DNA of 64,000 nucleotides from Helicobacter marmotae. GTDB lineage: Bacteria > Campylobacterota > Campylobacteria > Campylobacterales > Helicobacteraceae. The stretch spans positions 40,470-104,469 of the forward strand of contig NZ_NXLR01000005.1 of NCBI RefSeq assembly GCF_003364255.1, written 5' to 3'. The notes below the pieces were generated by a model. That model ran no database searches and was not told where the DNA came from. It saw nothing but the letters and a program-made list of their open reading frames with translations. Numbering within the stretch: position 1 is the first letter of the stretch; each line of letters starts with the position of its first letter. Position numbers and translations under genes: made by a program. This document shows positions 38,721 to 48,388 of the stretch, in pieces.

Positions 38721-39755
38721 CTACAAACTTTTCTCCCATTCGTAGGCACTTTTGACAATAAGCCTTAAATCATTAAATCGTGGTTTCCACTGCGTAAGGG
38801 AGAGAATCTTCTCATTTTTCGCACTCAAGGCTATCGGGTCGCCTTCTCTACGAGCAGATTCTATGATTTTAAAATCCACGCCACTTATTTCTTTCACAAC
38901 ATTAATCACTTCTCTCACACTATATCCTTGAGAATAGCCGACATTAAAGATATTTGATACCCTTTTAGTCTTAAGATACTCTAAAGCCTCAACATGCGCG
39001 CTAGCTAGGTCATCAATATGAATATAATCGCGAATGCAAGTGCCATCTTGTGTGGGGTAATCCACTCCAAAAATACTCATACCCTCCCGCTTGCCACAAG
39101 CACATTCACAAGCAACTTTAATGAGATGTGTGGCGTTTTTGCTCCTTTGCCCTAAGCCTTTATGGGCTTTGAGGAGTTCTTGTGTATTATCCATACTCGC
39201 CCCAGCCACATTAAAATAACGCAATGCCACATAAGAAAAACCCTCATAGGCTAAAGCACTATCTGCAAGCACACGCTCGCTCATCATTTTTGACGCCCCA
39301 TAAGGGTTAATAGGCAGTAGCGGGGCGTTCTCATCAATGGGTATAAGTGATATATCAGGCTCCCCATACACTGCCGCTGTGGAGCTAAAGATAAAATGGG
39401 GCACGCCTGCTTCTTTGACTAGGGCGATAAGTTGGGTGGTATTGAGTGTGTTGTTTATATAATACTCAAGTGGCTTAAGGACAGATTCCCCCACGATAAG
39501 CGAAGCAGCAAAATGGATTATGGCTTCAAAGCTATAAGAGCTTAGAAGAGTGCGCATTGTGGCTATGTCATTAATATTGCTTTGCACAAAGCTCACTCTC
39601 TCCCCAAAGCAAGATTGCAAATATGTGATATTCTCCATAAAGCCCGTGCTTAAGTCATCTACAATCACTATATGATAATTTGTGTTTTTTAAAAAGCAGT
39701 ATGCGGTATGCGAGCCGATATATCCCCCCGCACCTGTCAGTAAAAGATAAGCCAT
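38721..39755 (-). CDS. galE: UDP-glucose 4-epimerase
   Basis: The 344-residue SDR enzyme has the NAD motif GAGGYIGSH (near residue 7), FSSTAAVYGEP and the catalytic YGASKMMSE (YxxxK, near 150). It interconverts UDP-glucose and UDP-galactose for LPS and glycan synthesis. AGGGG precedes the ATG and TATAAA at 39794-39789 is a likely -10. It is a single-gene unit, divergent from trmL. Confidence 0.94.
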   Translation of the reverse strand: MAYLLLTGAGGYIGSHTAYCFLKNTNYHIVIVDDLSTGFMENITYLQSCFGERVSFVQSNINDIATMRTLLSSYSFEAIIHFAASLIVGESVLKPLEYYINNTLNTTQLIALVKEAGVPHFIFSSTAAVYGEPDISLIPIDENAPLLPINPYGASKMMSERVLADSALAYEGFSYVALRYFNVAGASMDNTQELLKAHKGLGQRSKNATHLIKVACECACGKREGMSIFGVDYPTQDGTCIRDYIHIDDLASAHVEALEYLKTKRVSNIFNVGYSQGYSVREVINVVKEISGVDFKIIESARREGDPIALSAKNEKILSLTQWKPRFNDLRLIVKSAYEWEKSL

Positions 39756-39904
39756 ACATATCCCCTAAAAGTGTAAAGTATCAGTGATTTTATAAGGTTT
39801 GTTTAAATATTTTGTTTAAGTGCTTGCTTTTATGGCTTTATGGGGTTTATTGCTTAGTTATGCTAAAGTCAAACTTTAAGGAGTGCAAGAATAAGGGGTG
39901 TAAA

Positions 39905-40375
39905 ATGAAGCTTTTTCACATTGTGCTTGTTGAGCCACAAATCCCACAAAATACGGGCAATATAGGGAGATTATGCGTAGCGAGTGATAGTATCTTGCAT
40001 TTAATCCACCCTTTGGGCTTTAAAATAGGGCAAAAGGAGCTAAAACGTGCGGGGCTTGATTATTGGCAGCATTTAGAAGTGTATCAATGGCAGCATTTGC
40101 AGGCATTTTGGAAAGCATTTCCTTTAGATAAGCAGCATTTTTTCTTTAGCACAAAAGCAAGGGCTTTGCATTATGATGCACCATTAGAGCAAGGAGGGTT
40201 TTTGTATTTTGGCAGAGAAGATGCGGGATTGGATAAAGCACTCCTAGAGGAGTTTCCTACGCAAGTATATAAACTCCCCATGAAAGCAGGCGTAAGGAGC
40301 ATTAATCTTGCCACAAGTGTTGGCGGGGTACTTTATGAGGGTGTGCGACAATCCCAACTCTATAAACAATGGTAG
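39905..40375 (+). CDS. trmL: tRNA (cytidine(34)-2'-O)-methyltransferase
   Basis: The 156-residue SPOUT methyltransferase begins MKLFHIVLVEPQIPQNTGNIGR and has the C-terminal knot motif LPMKAGVRSINLATSVGGVLYEG. TrmL methylates the wobble base of certain leucine tRNAs. The start at 39905 matches the family and has AAGGGG upstream; an in-frame codon 31 codons earlier lacks support. Confidence 0.93.
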   Translation: MKLFHIVLVEPQIPQNTGNIGRLCVASDSILHLIHPLGFKIGQKELKRAGLDYWQHLEVYQWQHLQAFWKAFPLDKQHFFFSTKARALHYDAPLEQGGFLYFGREDAGLDKALLEEFPTQVYKLPMKAGVRSINLATSVGGVLYEGVRQSQLYKQW

Positions 40376-40479
40376 TAGATAAAAAGCATCGTGTTATTTT
40401 TGTTTCTTTTGCTTCCCACGTCTTTTTTGCTTACTCTGTGAGTAAAGATTCACACGCTATGTAAGCTGTATTGCTATGT

Positions 40480-40610
40480 CTTTGAGATGGCGTGAGCGGA
40501 GGCGAAGAATCCCTACCCGAGCTACTAGCGATTTAAGCAGAGATGTTTCGCATTTTGCAAAGCTTCAATATGACAAACTTAGCGACCCGCTCAAGATGGC
40601 TAATTATCAT
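40480..40610. repeat. Degenerate family-A repeat
   Basis: Recognisable pieces are GGCGAAGAATCCCT, a CTAGCGATT spacer and ATATGACAAACTT at the far end. The inner arms have decayed compared with other copies. It lies between the trmL stop and the convergent defence gene. Confidence 0.6.
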
Positions 40611-40648
40611 CACAAAGACGTAGATTCTAAAGAGTCCCTAATGCCCCC

Positions 40649-42424
40649 TTAAGCTCTGTTTGCAAAAGATTCTATATCCCAAATGTTGAAAAATTCTTCC
40701 GTGAGTTTTTGTGTTCTCTTTTTTATGCTGTCTTCATTCCATATTTCTTCGTCAAATAATTCTTTAGTAATAAGTAAATCCCCACATTTTTTAATACAAT
40801 GTACCCTAGTGTCATCGCCCTTAAGCTTAATCTCCCAAGCAGCATTTTTAATTGCCTTATTCAAAGAGCCATTGAGAAGGGTCATATTGCCTATTTGGTA
40901 GATTAAGCTCTCTGCATGCTCTTCATCTTTTGCTATTTCTCCCCAATGTTGTTTATAAGATTGTGGCATAAGGTGCTCTAGCGTCCATTTGTAGGCTAAA
41001 TCTTTAGAGTCTTGCTTATTGTTATCCCGTCTATAAAGCTCTATCCAAAATAAAATCAACCCCGCCTTTTTATTGCTAAGTTGGGTATCTTGTGAGCGTA
41101 AAGCGTTTTGAATGTCATCTTTTGTGGGAAAGTGGTTTTTTAATTCATCTCTTAAACTCTGCAAAGGTTGAGCCTTATCAAAGTTTCGCGTAATATGCGC
41201 AAAGAGTTTATTATAACTTTTAGCGTTTTTATCACACAGCCAAGCAGTTAAAATAAAAATTTCTAATAGCTTTAGGCAACTTTTAAGCATAACTTCATCT
41301 TTGATTTTTAATTTCAAAGCTAAGATTAAAGGCATTATGGTGCTTGTATCTGTGATATGTAAAATATGAAATAGCCTTTGTTCATTATTTGCAAAACATA
41401 GCGAAGTGTCTTTGTCATAAAAGTGTGGGAAGCTTTGATAGATTTCAGCAGTTTCTTTGATTTTTGACAACAATGATTCTAACTCTTCTTTGTTGTTTTC
41501 ATTATATTGTTCAATTTGTTTTTTATAAAGATAACTGAGTTGTTCTAAAGTGTCTTTGTCGCTATCAAAAAAGCCATAAATAATTGCAAAAGCGTGTAAG
41601 AAAATTTCACTTTGCACTCTCTTTATCCTCCCTGTAGCGACTTCTTCTTGCCAAAATTCTCTTTTTTCTAATTCAAAAATACATTCCCAACACTTGTGAT
41701 AAAGCATTTCATAATCAAGCTTTAATTCCATAGCTTTATCAAAAATAGCATTTTTAATAATATCTGTTGCTGTAAGTCTCGCACCTGAAGTGTTAATGGA
41801 GTCAAAGATTTTTTGCTCATCTTCATTTGAGCCTAAATCAATGCTTACCCATAATTTACAATTAATAATATGATTTAAAAACGGCTCATAGCCTTTCTCA
41901 TCATCTTTTATTTCTTCTATCGCTTTTGTAAAATATTCATAGCAAGCAATTAATCTATCTTTTATTTTTCCTTTATGTTTGCCTTTTGTGTATCTTTCAC
42001 TCTCTTTGAGGGCATCAAAATTTTGTGCTTGCATAATTTTACTAAATGATTCTCTATCAAACTTAGAATGCTGAATTTTTGGCTTTTTTTCTTTGGTTGG
42101 TCTTTTGAATAAAAATTGAGCATTATCTTGCTTATCATCTTCATCTAATTTATCATAAAGAACTTTTAGCAGAATAGAAAATGTAGTTAATCTCTGCTGC
42201 CCATCAATTAAACTTCTTTCTGAACCTTCTCCTGTGCCAGTACCGAGTTGTTTGAGGATAATTGAACCTAAAAAATGCTCCTTTTTCTGCTTATAACCCC
42301 CTTTCAAATCTTCAAAAAGCTGCTTCCACTGCTCTTCTCCCCATACATATGCTCTTTGATAAAAAGGGATTTTTATCTCACTTTCATTTTGCATGAATTG
42401 AAAATTTTGTGCCTTTGCTTCCAT
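40649..42424 (-). CDS. GmrSD-type DUF262/DUF1524 nuclease, probable phage defence
   Basis: The 591-residue protein has the DUF262 motifs IPFYQRAYVW (near residue 20) and LIDGQQRLTTF (near 70), then FDSINTSGARLTATDIIKN. Its C-terminal DUF1524 HNH-like domain has WTLEHLMPQ and IGNMTLLNGSLNKAIKN. This is the fused GmrS-GmrD layout of type IV restriction enzymes and related anti-phage proteins, which act on modified DNA with nucleotide hydrolysis. AAGGAG seven bases upstream favours the ATG at 42424; in-frame GTG 42442 and ATG 42430 fit less well. No partner methylase is adjacent, consistent with type IV. A T15 tract lies in its promoter region. Confidence 0.85.
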   Translation of the reverse strand: MEAKAQNFQFMQNESEIKIPFYQRAYVWGEEQWKQLFEDLKGGYKQKKEHFLGSIILKQLGTGTGEGSERSLIDGQQRLTTFSILLKVLYDKLDEDDKQDNAQFLFKRPTKEKKPKIQHSKFDRESFSKIMQAQNFDALKESERYTKGKHKGKIKDRLIACYEYFTKAIEEIKDDEKGYEPFLNHIINCKLWVSIDLGSNEDEQKIFDSINTSGARLTATDIIKNAIFDKAMELKLDYEMLYHKCWECIFELEKREFWQEEVATGRIKRVQSEIFLHAFAIIYGFFDSDKDTLEQLSYLYKKQIEQYNENNKEELESLLSKIKETAEIYQSFPHFYDKDTSLCFANNEQRLFHILHITDTSTIMPLILALKLKIKDEVMLKSCLKLLEIFILTAWLCDKNAKSYNKLFAHITRNFDKAQPLQSLRDELKNHFPTKDDIQNALRSQDTQLSNKKAGLILFWIELYRRDNNKQDSKDLAYKWTLEHLMPQSYKQHWGEIAKDEEHAESLIYQIGNMTLLNGSLNKAIKNAAWEIKLKGDDTRVHCIKKCGDLLITKELFDEEIWNEDSIKKRTQKLTEEFFNIWDIESFANRA

Positions 42425-42465
42425 TTCCATTCTCCTTGACACCTTCGATAGCTTCCCAATTTATC

Positions 42466-42480
42466 AAAAAAAAAAAAAAA
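42466..42480 (-). repeat. Poly-T tract (T15) upstream of the GmrSD-type gene
   Basis: Fifteen A on the plus strand read as T15 on the coding strand of the DUF262 gene, about 42 bases before its ATG at 42424. Homopolymeric T runs in Helicobacter promoters vary in length and tune transcription by changing spacing. No clear TATAAT lies between tract and start, so the exact promoter is not fixed. Confidence 0.7.
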
Positions 42481-42589
42481 CAAAATTTAAATATTAAATT
42501 TATACTTTAATCATAGGCAAAACTTTGGGGCAAAGCTTTGAGAAAAGCCCTCTTTGTTTGAAGTATTGCAAAGGGTTTGATATTACTAG

Positions 42590-42730
42590 AGACCTCACCC
42601 TTTTGTTGATTCTTTGGGGGTACGAAGTAGAGGCAAAGAATCTCTAAAAGAATCACTAGAAAGCCCACAGAGATTCTTCACCCCTTGCAGGGGTTTGAGA
42701 AATGTAGCTTACGCTACAAAGGAAATGAGT
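42590..42730. repeat. Family-A repeat
   Basis: The unit shows AAAGAATCTCT ... AGAGATTCTTC inner arms and a variable hairpin with arms CCCCT and GGGG (42680-42697). The TTTGTCAT end is not clean. The rest of the 42425-42813 gap holds the T15 tract and about 110 bases with no feature I can name. Confidence 0.65.
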
Positions 42731-42813
42731 TTGTCGCCTCTTATAGGAGTGCGTGTGTAGCAAAATCTCTCCCTGTTTTACTCACAGAATCTATTTCGCC
42801 AAACAAAGCGGGG

Positions 42814-44211
42814 CTACCAGCATTGTGTGTTGGTAATACCTGCATCTTTAGCCTTAAATACAGGGTTTTTGCCCGCCTTTCTTTGCTTCTCATAGTCTTT
42901 AAGCACTTTTATAGCGATATTGCCTAGGAGTAAAATCGCTATGATATTCACACAAGCCATAATGCCCATAATTACATCAGCCAAATCCCAAGCTAAGCCA
43001 AGGCTAAGCTGTGCTCCAATAAATACCATAGCTACCGCACTTAAGCGAAATATCACCAAAGCAAGTTTGTTGGTTGTGATAAATTTAAAATTCATCTCCG
43101 CATAAAAGTAATTCCCAATAAGTGAAGTAAAAGCAAAAAGCACAATAGCAATACTCACAAAGTATAAGCCCATATCCCCCAAATGCCCTTGCATAACCTT
43201 TTGCATAAGTGGCATACCGGAGATTCCATAAACATTTTCATTGCTACAAAGCACAATAAAGGCACTCGCAGAGCAGATAATAAGGGTATCAATAAATACA
43301 GAGAGAGTTTGTACCATACCTTGTTTAGCTGGGTGGCTTGTATGGGCAGTTGCTGCTGCATTAGGAGCTGAGCCCATACCTGCTTCATTAGAATACAAAC
43401 CTCGCTTAATGCCTATCACTATAGCACTCCCTGCAAATCCTCCAAAAATCGCTTCAAAATCAAAGGCTTTTGCAAATACTTCGCCAAAAATCCTAGGAAT
43501 CTCACTTATATTTGCCCCCACTATGACTAAGGCGATGAGTAAATAAAAAAGAGCCATAATCGGCACAAGAATAGAGCTAATGGTGGCTGAAGTTTTATTG
43601 CTCCCAAAGAAAAATACAGCACATAAAAGCGCAAGTAAAATCCCTATAAAGGTAGTAACACCTCCATTATGATAGGCTTCACTTCCTACAAAGATCTCAA
43701 AACTCGAAGTTAAAGTATAAGCCTGCAAGCCATTAAAACCATACGTAAAGCATAGAATCAAAGAGATGGCAAAAACGATCCCAAAAGCCCTTGAACCCAG
43801 CGCACTCTGTATATAATATGCAGGACCGCCCTTAAAGCCATTGTTGCTGTCTTTTTGCTTATAGACTTGTGCTAATGTGCTCTCCACAAACGCACTCGCC
43901 CCGCCAAGAATGGCAGTAATCCACATCCAAAAGAGCGCACCCGCACCACCGCTACTAATAGCTACCGCCACACCTACGATATTCCCTATACCCACGCGAG
44001 AGGCAGTTGAGATCATCAAAGCCCCAAAGGGAGAAATATGCTCTTTATGGCTTTTTTCTAATAAAACAGATAGGGCATGAGGCAAAAAGCGAAGTTGGAT
44101 AAATCCTGTGCGAATAGTGAAATAAAGCCCACAAAACAATAATGCAAAAACGAGAAAATATGTATAAAGAAAAGTGCTTGCTGCATTGATAAAATCTATG
44201 AATGTTTCCAT
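42814..44211 (-). CDS. Sodium:alanine/glycine symporter (AGCS family)
   Basis: The 465-residue protein has about ten TM helices and the AGCS motifs SRVGIGNIVGVAVAISSGGAGALFW (near residue 70) and GLYSNEAGMGSAPNAAATA. It imports alanine or glycine with sodium. A perfect TATAAT at 44284-44279 and AAGGGG before the ATG support the start. It is a single gene between repeat blocks. Confidence 0.92.
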   Translation of the reverse strand: METFIDFINAASTFLYTYFLVFALLFCGLYFTIRTGFIQLRFLPHALSVLLEKSHKEHISPFGALMISTASRVGIGNIVGVAVAISSGGAGALFWMWITAILGGASAFVESTLAQVYKQKDSNNGFKGGPAYYIQSALGSRAFGIVFAISLILCFTYGFNGLQAYTLTSSFEIFVGSEAYHNGGVTTFIGILLALLCAVFFFGSNKTSATISSILVPIMALFYLLIALVIVGANISEIPRIFGEVFAKAFDFEAIFGGFAGSAIVIGIKRGLYSNEAGMGSAPNAAATAHTSHPAKQGMVQTLSVFIDTLIICSASAFIVLCSNENVYGISGMPLMQKVMQGHLGDMGLYFVSIAIVLFAFTSLIGNYFYAEMNFKFITTNKLALVIFRLSAVAMVFIGAQLSLGLAWDLADVIMGIMACVNIIAILLLGNIAIKVLKDYEKQRKAGKNPVFKAKDAGITNTQCW

Positions 44212-44339
44212 GATTCCCCTTAAAATGAAACTCCATAATGTAAAAACAATAGGGCTATCACATTATCTAAGCAGGGTAATTATATAACTAATATTTTTTT
44301 TACCCTCGCGTTGTCTTTGAAGCAATTTTAGGAAAGCTT

Positions 44340-44850
44340 TGAGAGTTTTGAGATTTCATTGTGCAGAAACTCTATTTGATTTACCAGCGATTCTCCAAGT
44401 TTGTCATTCCAAGCATTGCGAAGAAACTTCGCCCGAATCACTAACAACTCCGTTAGTTTGTCATTCTGAACCTGCGTAGGAGGCGAAGAATCTCTCTTAT
44501 CCGCTAAAGACTCCTTAACAGAAACACTAGAAAGGTAGTTCGTTTGTCATTCTGAGCTTTCGCAAGAAAGCGAAGAATCTCTGTGGGAATCACTCGACGC
44601 ACTTTTTGGTAATGCTAAGGGAGATTCTTCGCTTCGCTCTAGAGCTAACAAAGTAATTTCCCTTGAGGGTAGCAAAGTTTGTCATGTCTTGCGGGCTTTA
44701 TGCCCGAAGAATTCACAAACGAATCACTAGTCGCCCACAGAGATTCTTCGGTCATTACCACTCTCTCAGAATGACAATAGTGGTAGAGTCTCTAGTAAAT
44801 CGAGCAGCAATTCTTCGGCTTTTACAAAGACATGACAAAAAGTGAGCTTG
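44340..44850. repeat. Cluster of family-A repeats
   Basis: Four or more units run head to tail. Hairpins between constant flanks include CCT-GCGT-AGG (44471-44480), GCTTTC-GCAA-GAAAGC (44556-44571) and CGGGC-TTTAT-GCCCG (near 44692-44706). Constant parts are TTTGTCATTCTGA or TTTGTCATGTCT and GAAGAATCTCT. A short (GT)5 run lies at 44861-44870. Apart from the symporter promoter, nothing else is visible between 44212 and 44917. Confidence 0.85.
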
Positions 44851-44917
44851 CCTTATTCCTTGTGTGTGTGTAATTTGTGAGGAACTATCCCTATAGACTG
44901 CTATAGAATCTTTAGCA

Positions 44918-46027
44918 TTACTCAAAGTAGCTTAATATCTCATAGCCGCCGTCTTTAAGGTATTTATCCTTTTGCATAAGCTTTAAATCACTTTGTACCA
45001 TATCTTTTACCAAGCCTTTGAGGTCATATTCTGGCACCCAGCCTAGCTTTTGCCTTGCTTTGCTTGCATCGCCTATAAGGAGCTCTACTTCTGTAGGGCG
45101 AAAATAACGTGCATCTACATTTACAACTTCTTTTCCCACTTCAAGCTTGAAGTCTCCATGGCAGGCTTTCACATAGCCCTTTTCATTCACGCCCTCTCCT
45201 TTAAATTCCACTTCTATGCCTAGCTCATTAAATGCCATTTTGACAAAATCTCTTACCTCTGTGGTTATGCCTGTGGCAATCACCCAATCTTCGGGCTCTT
45301 TAGCTTGTAAAATAAGCCACATCATACGCACATAGTCTTTAGCATGCCCCCAATCGCGTTTAGCAGAGAGATTACCTAAGTAGAGTTTATCTTGCAAGCC
45401 AAGGGCGATTTTTGCCACTGCGCGAGTGATTTTACGCGTTACAAATGTTTCTCCGCGAATGGGGCTTTCATGATTAAATAAAATGCCATTACTTGCAAAG
45501 ATATTATAGGCTTCGCGGTAATTTATGGTTATCCAATATGCATAGAGTTTGGCGCACGCATATGGTGAGCGCGGGTAGAAAGGCGTTTTTTCATTTTGGG
45601 GGATTTCTTGCACTAAGCCATAGAGCTCACTTGTAGAGGCTTGATAGATTTTACTCTTTTGGCTTAAGCCTAAAAGCCGCACAGCCTCTAAGATTCTTAA
45701 AGTGCCTATGCCATCGGCGTTTGCGGTATATTCTGGGGTTTCAAAGCTTACAGCCACATGGCTCATCGCGGCTAGATTGTAGATTTCATCAGGTTGCACT
45801 TGGGCGATAATGCGCGTGAGATTCATAGAATCTGTTAAATCCCCATAATGAAGGAAAAAGTTGCGATTACTCGTGTGTGGGTCTTGATAGAGATGATCGA
45901 TTCTATCGGTATTAAAGAGCGAGCTGCGCCTTTTGATACCATGTACTTCATAGCCCTTTTTGAGGAGAAATTCTGCGAGATATGCGCCATCTTGTCCGGT
46001 GATACCTGTGATTAATGCCGTTTTCAT
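44918..46027 (-). CDS. gmd: GDP-mannose 4,6-dehydratase
   Basis: The 369-residue SDR enzyme begins [19 protein letters not shown] and has STSELYG and the catalytic [10 protein letters not shown] (YxxxK). It makes GDP-4-keto-6-deoxymannose, the substrate of the fcl product. AAGGATAGGA precedes the ATG; TACAAT is a possible -10. It is separated from fcl by 20 kb, so the fucose pathway is not one operon. Confidence 0.96.
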   Translation of the reverse strand: MKTALITGITGQDGAYLAEFLLKKGYEVHGIKRRSSLFNTDRIDHLYQDPHTSNRNFFLHYGDLTDSMNLTRIIAQVQPDEIYNLAAMSHVAVSFETPEYTANADGIGTLRILEAVRLLGLSQKSKIYQASTSELYGLVQEIPQNEKTPFYPRSPYACAKLYAYWITINYREAYNIFASNGILFNHESPIRGETFVTRKITRAVAKIALGLQDKLYLGNLSAKRDWGHAKDYVRMMWLILQAKEPEDWVIATGITTEVRDFVKMAFNELGIEVEFKGEGVNEKGYVKACHGDFKLEVGKEVVNVDARYFRPTEVELLIGDASKARQKLGWVPEYDLKGLVKDMVQSDLKLMQKDKYLKDGGYEILSYFE

Positions 46028-46088
46028 TCCTATCCTTAGAGAAGTGAGATAAATGTGCTATTGTAGGGAAGTTTTGCTTAAGAAGTGG

Positions 46089-48059
46089 CTATTTCCCAAG
46101 TGAGGTGTGAAAAAACTCATAAATCTTATTTTGGAGTTCAAAAATAGCGCGCACGAGTGGATAAATACTTTTATCTTTAAATAAAAATCTCTTATCTTCA
46201 TCAGTTTTAAAATAATAGGGCTTAGATTCAATCATGGCACTTAGCATATTAAAGCGTACATTGAGGGCTTTAATATCATTTTTTAAAAGGAGATTGTTTC
46301 TGTGATATGGGATTTTCTCACAGAGGATAAAAAGCATTTCTTTGAGTTGAGAGAAGTTATCTTGCAAATTTGCAAAACCTTGTAAAATATGTTGGCTATA
46401 GCCTCTCTTGTCTTTTTGGCTTTCTTTAATAAGTGAATTTAGCTCATCAAGCTGGGATATAAGCTTTGTTTGGGCTATGGCATTGCCTTTTTGCACAGAA
46501 CATAGCGCGCTAAAAGATTGCAAGCATAGATTTGTTTGTGGGAGTAATGAATCAGCGCTATATCGGGGATAGATGACTTTAGAGATACATAATGCAAAGA
46601 CAAATCCAAGCAAAATATCGCCAAAACGATAGGCTAAAAGCTCCATAAAATTACTATCCACAAAGGCAAATAGGAGCACTAATTCAAGCATAAGCACGAG
46701 CGAGTAGAGGATAAAGGGGTAGGTTTTAAAATACACCACTAAAAAGAGATTAATGATAAAAATACAAAGCAGAGCAGGGCTACCCCATAATGTGAAGCTT
46801 AGGATTATGCCAAGTATGAGTCCAGCAAGGCTACCAAGTATAGAATCTTTACCCGTTGATTTAATCATACTGATATTTTGGTGCATCATAGAGACGACAC
46901 CAAGGGCAATCCAAGCCCCATGCGTGATTTGAAAAAATTGTGCAAAAAACATAGCAGAGCCAATAGCCAAGGCATAGCGAATCGCATAAAAAAACGGAGC
47001 AGGATTAGCTAAGAGCGATTGATATAAGTCTTTTATGCCCTTAGCGGCAGGGGTTTCTACAAAAGCTTGAGATTGCAATGAAGAGAGACGTTTGAAAGAT
47101 TCTATCTTAGAGTAGAAAATTTTTAGGGCGTTAATCCACTCTGAATCTCCATTATGCAAGAGGGCATTTTTAAAGGCGTGTTTTTTAAAAATAGGCTTTT
47201 TGCCATAAAAGATATGTGAGAGGGCATGGAGATTATAAGTCATTTCTTTTTGAGCAGTTTTTAGGGCAGGGCAGGGGTTATGGAGGAAGTAGTAATTGAG
47301 CAAATCAAGCACAGAATAGATAGATTCTAATTTATAGAGATAAAAAAGGGCGCGTTTGTGGTTTTTGATTAAATGGGCGTCTTTAATTTTAGCAGAAGCG
47401 GAGGTAAGCTTTGATTTCAGCAATAAGATGTGATTTAGGGCTTGGGATTTAAGCGTTTCATAGTCTTTTGTGCCGAGATTTTCACTCATCATAGAGAGTT
47501 CAAAAAGCTGGGCTACAAATTGTGTTTGTATGAATCTCCCATATTGCCCAAATGATATAAAAAGCCTTAAAGCTATGCTGACACTCCCGCCAATAAGCGC
47601 TGCGGCTATACACTGCCATAAGGGGATTTCAGGGTGGGAGGCTGAAAAGATATTCGCCACAAGGGCATTAATGAGGGCAAGTGTTAGCACCTTTGGCAAA
47701 TCGCTATCATATACTTCACTTATACCTATGCTAAAGGCAAGGAGCATGGAAGGAAGCGTTAGCCATACACTCTCCTCCCAAGTGCCAAATATCGGTATAA
47801 GCGCGCATACAAAGAGCACAAAAAGCACAAGATATTTCCAATCCATATCTTTATTGCTTTTAAAGCCATTGAGGAAGAATATATACATTGACATCATCAC
47901 TGACCAAATCAGCACAGAAGTCCCAAGTAAAATATAGCAAAGCACGCCACTTATGCAGATAGCAATCATCGCTTTAAGTGCGTAAAATAAGCCAAAGAAT
48001 CCCGCATCATAGACATAAATAAAACGTCTAAAGATGAGATTATACAAATAAGAGGGCAT
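46089..48059 (-). CDS. FUSC-family (YccS-like) inner-membrane protein
   Basis: The 656-residue protein has two blocks of TM helices (about residues 15-165 and 345-495), each followed by a soluble helical region, the FUSC/aromatic-acid-exporter layout. The second block contains AIGSAMFFAQFFQITHGAWIALGVVSMM. Relatives are YccS, YhfK and AaeB; the transported compound is unknown. Its ATG overlaps the stop of the small lipoprotein gene by one base. Confidence 0.82.
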   Translation of the reverse strand: MPSYLYNLIFRRFIYVYDAGFFGLFYALKAMIAICISGVLCYILLGTSVLIWSVMMSMYIFFLNGFKSNKDMDWKYLVLFVLFVCALIPIFGTWEESVWLTLPSMLLAFSIGISEVYDSDLPKVLTLALINALVANIFSASHPEIPLWQCIAAALIGGSVSIALRLFISFGQYGRFIQTQFVAQLFELSMMSENLGTKDYETLKSQALNHILLLKSKLTSASAKIKDAHLIKNHKRALFYLYKLESIYSVLDLLNYYFLHNPCPALKTAQKEMTYNLHALSHIFYGKKPIFKKHAFKNALLHNGDSEWINALKIFYSKIESFKRLSSLQSQAFVETPAAKGIKDLYQSLLANPAPFFYAIRYALAIGSAMFFAQFFQITHGAWIALGVVSMMHQNISMIKSTGKDSILGSLAGLILGIILSFTLWGSPALLCIFIINLFLVVYFKTYPFILYSLVLMLELVLLFAFVDSNFMELLAYRFGDILLGFVFALCISKVIYPRYSADSLLPQTNLCLQSFSALCSVQKGNAIAQTKLISQLDELNSLIKESQKDKRGYSQHILQGFANLQDNFSQLKEMLFILCEKIPYHRNNLLLKNDIKALNVRFNMLSAMIESKPYYFKTDEDKRFLFKDKSIYPLVRAIFELQNKIYEFFHTSLGK

Positions 48060-48232
48060 TATTTTTTATAATAATCTCCGCTTGCACTTACACATTGCTG
48101 TGTGCATTGGGTTTTATCACAAATGGTGCGGCATTCTACACTTTTGAAGTTGCCCACAGGCTGCTTTTTAGCACATGCACTATATGTAAATAAGCCTACC
48201 ATCATACATATAAAAGCACAGAGTGATTTCAT
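48059..48232 (-). CDS. Small lipoprotein with twin CX3C motif
   Basis: From ATG 48232 (AAAGGAGATAAT upstream) this is 57 residues: a lipoprotein signal with lipobox YSAC and a mature part of about 38 residues. The mature part has four further cysteines as CRTIC and CTQQC, that is CX3C-X4-CX3C. It may form two disulfides or bind a metal in the periplasm. I do not recognise the family. It is coupled to the FUSC gene downstream. Confidence 0.65.
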   Translation of the reverse strand: MKSLCAFICMMVGLFTYSACAKKQPVGNFKSVECRTICDKTQCTQQCVSASGDYYKK

Positions 48233-48388
48233 ATTATCTCCTTTGAATATCGCTTGCAAAAAGGCTAAGAAAGGCTAAAATTGTAATGCGTTTTTGTTAC
48301 ATATTTGCAAATTTATGTAGAATTCATCATTGCATTATCATAGAGATTTTAGAGATAGAATCTTGCATTTTAGCATTAAGGATTTTCA

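Noticed and set aside
44663..44845. 60-codon plus-strand frame
   Set aside because: Repeat translation within the family-A cluster.
44861..44870. (GT)5 run as a phase-variable microsatellite
   Set aside because: It lies downstream of gmd in a non-coding gap with no gene whose frame or promoter it could alter.
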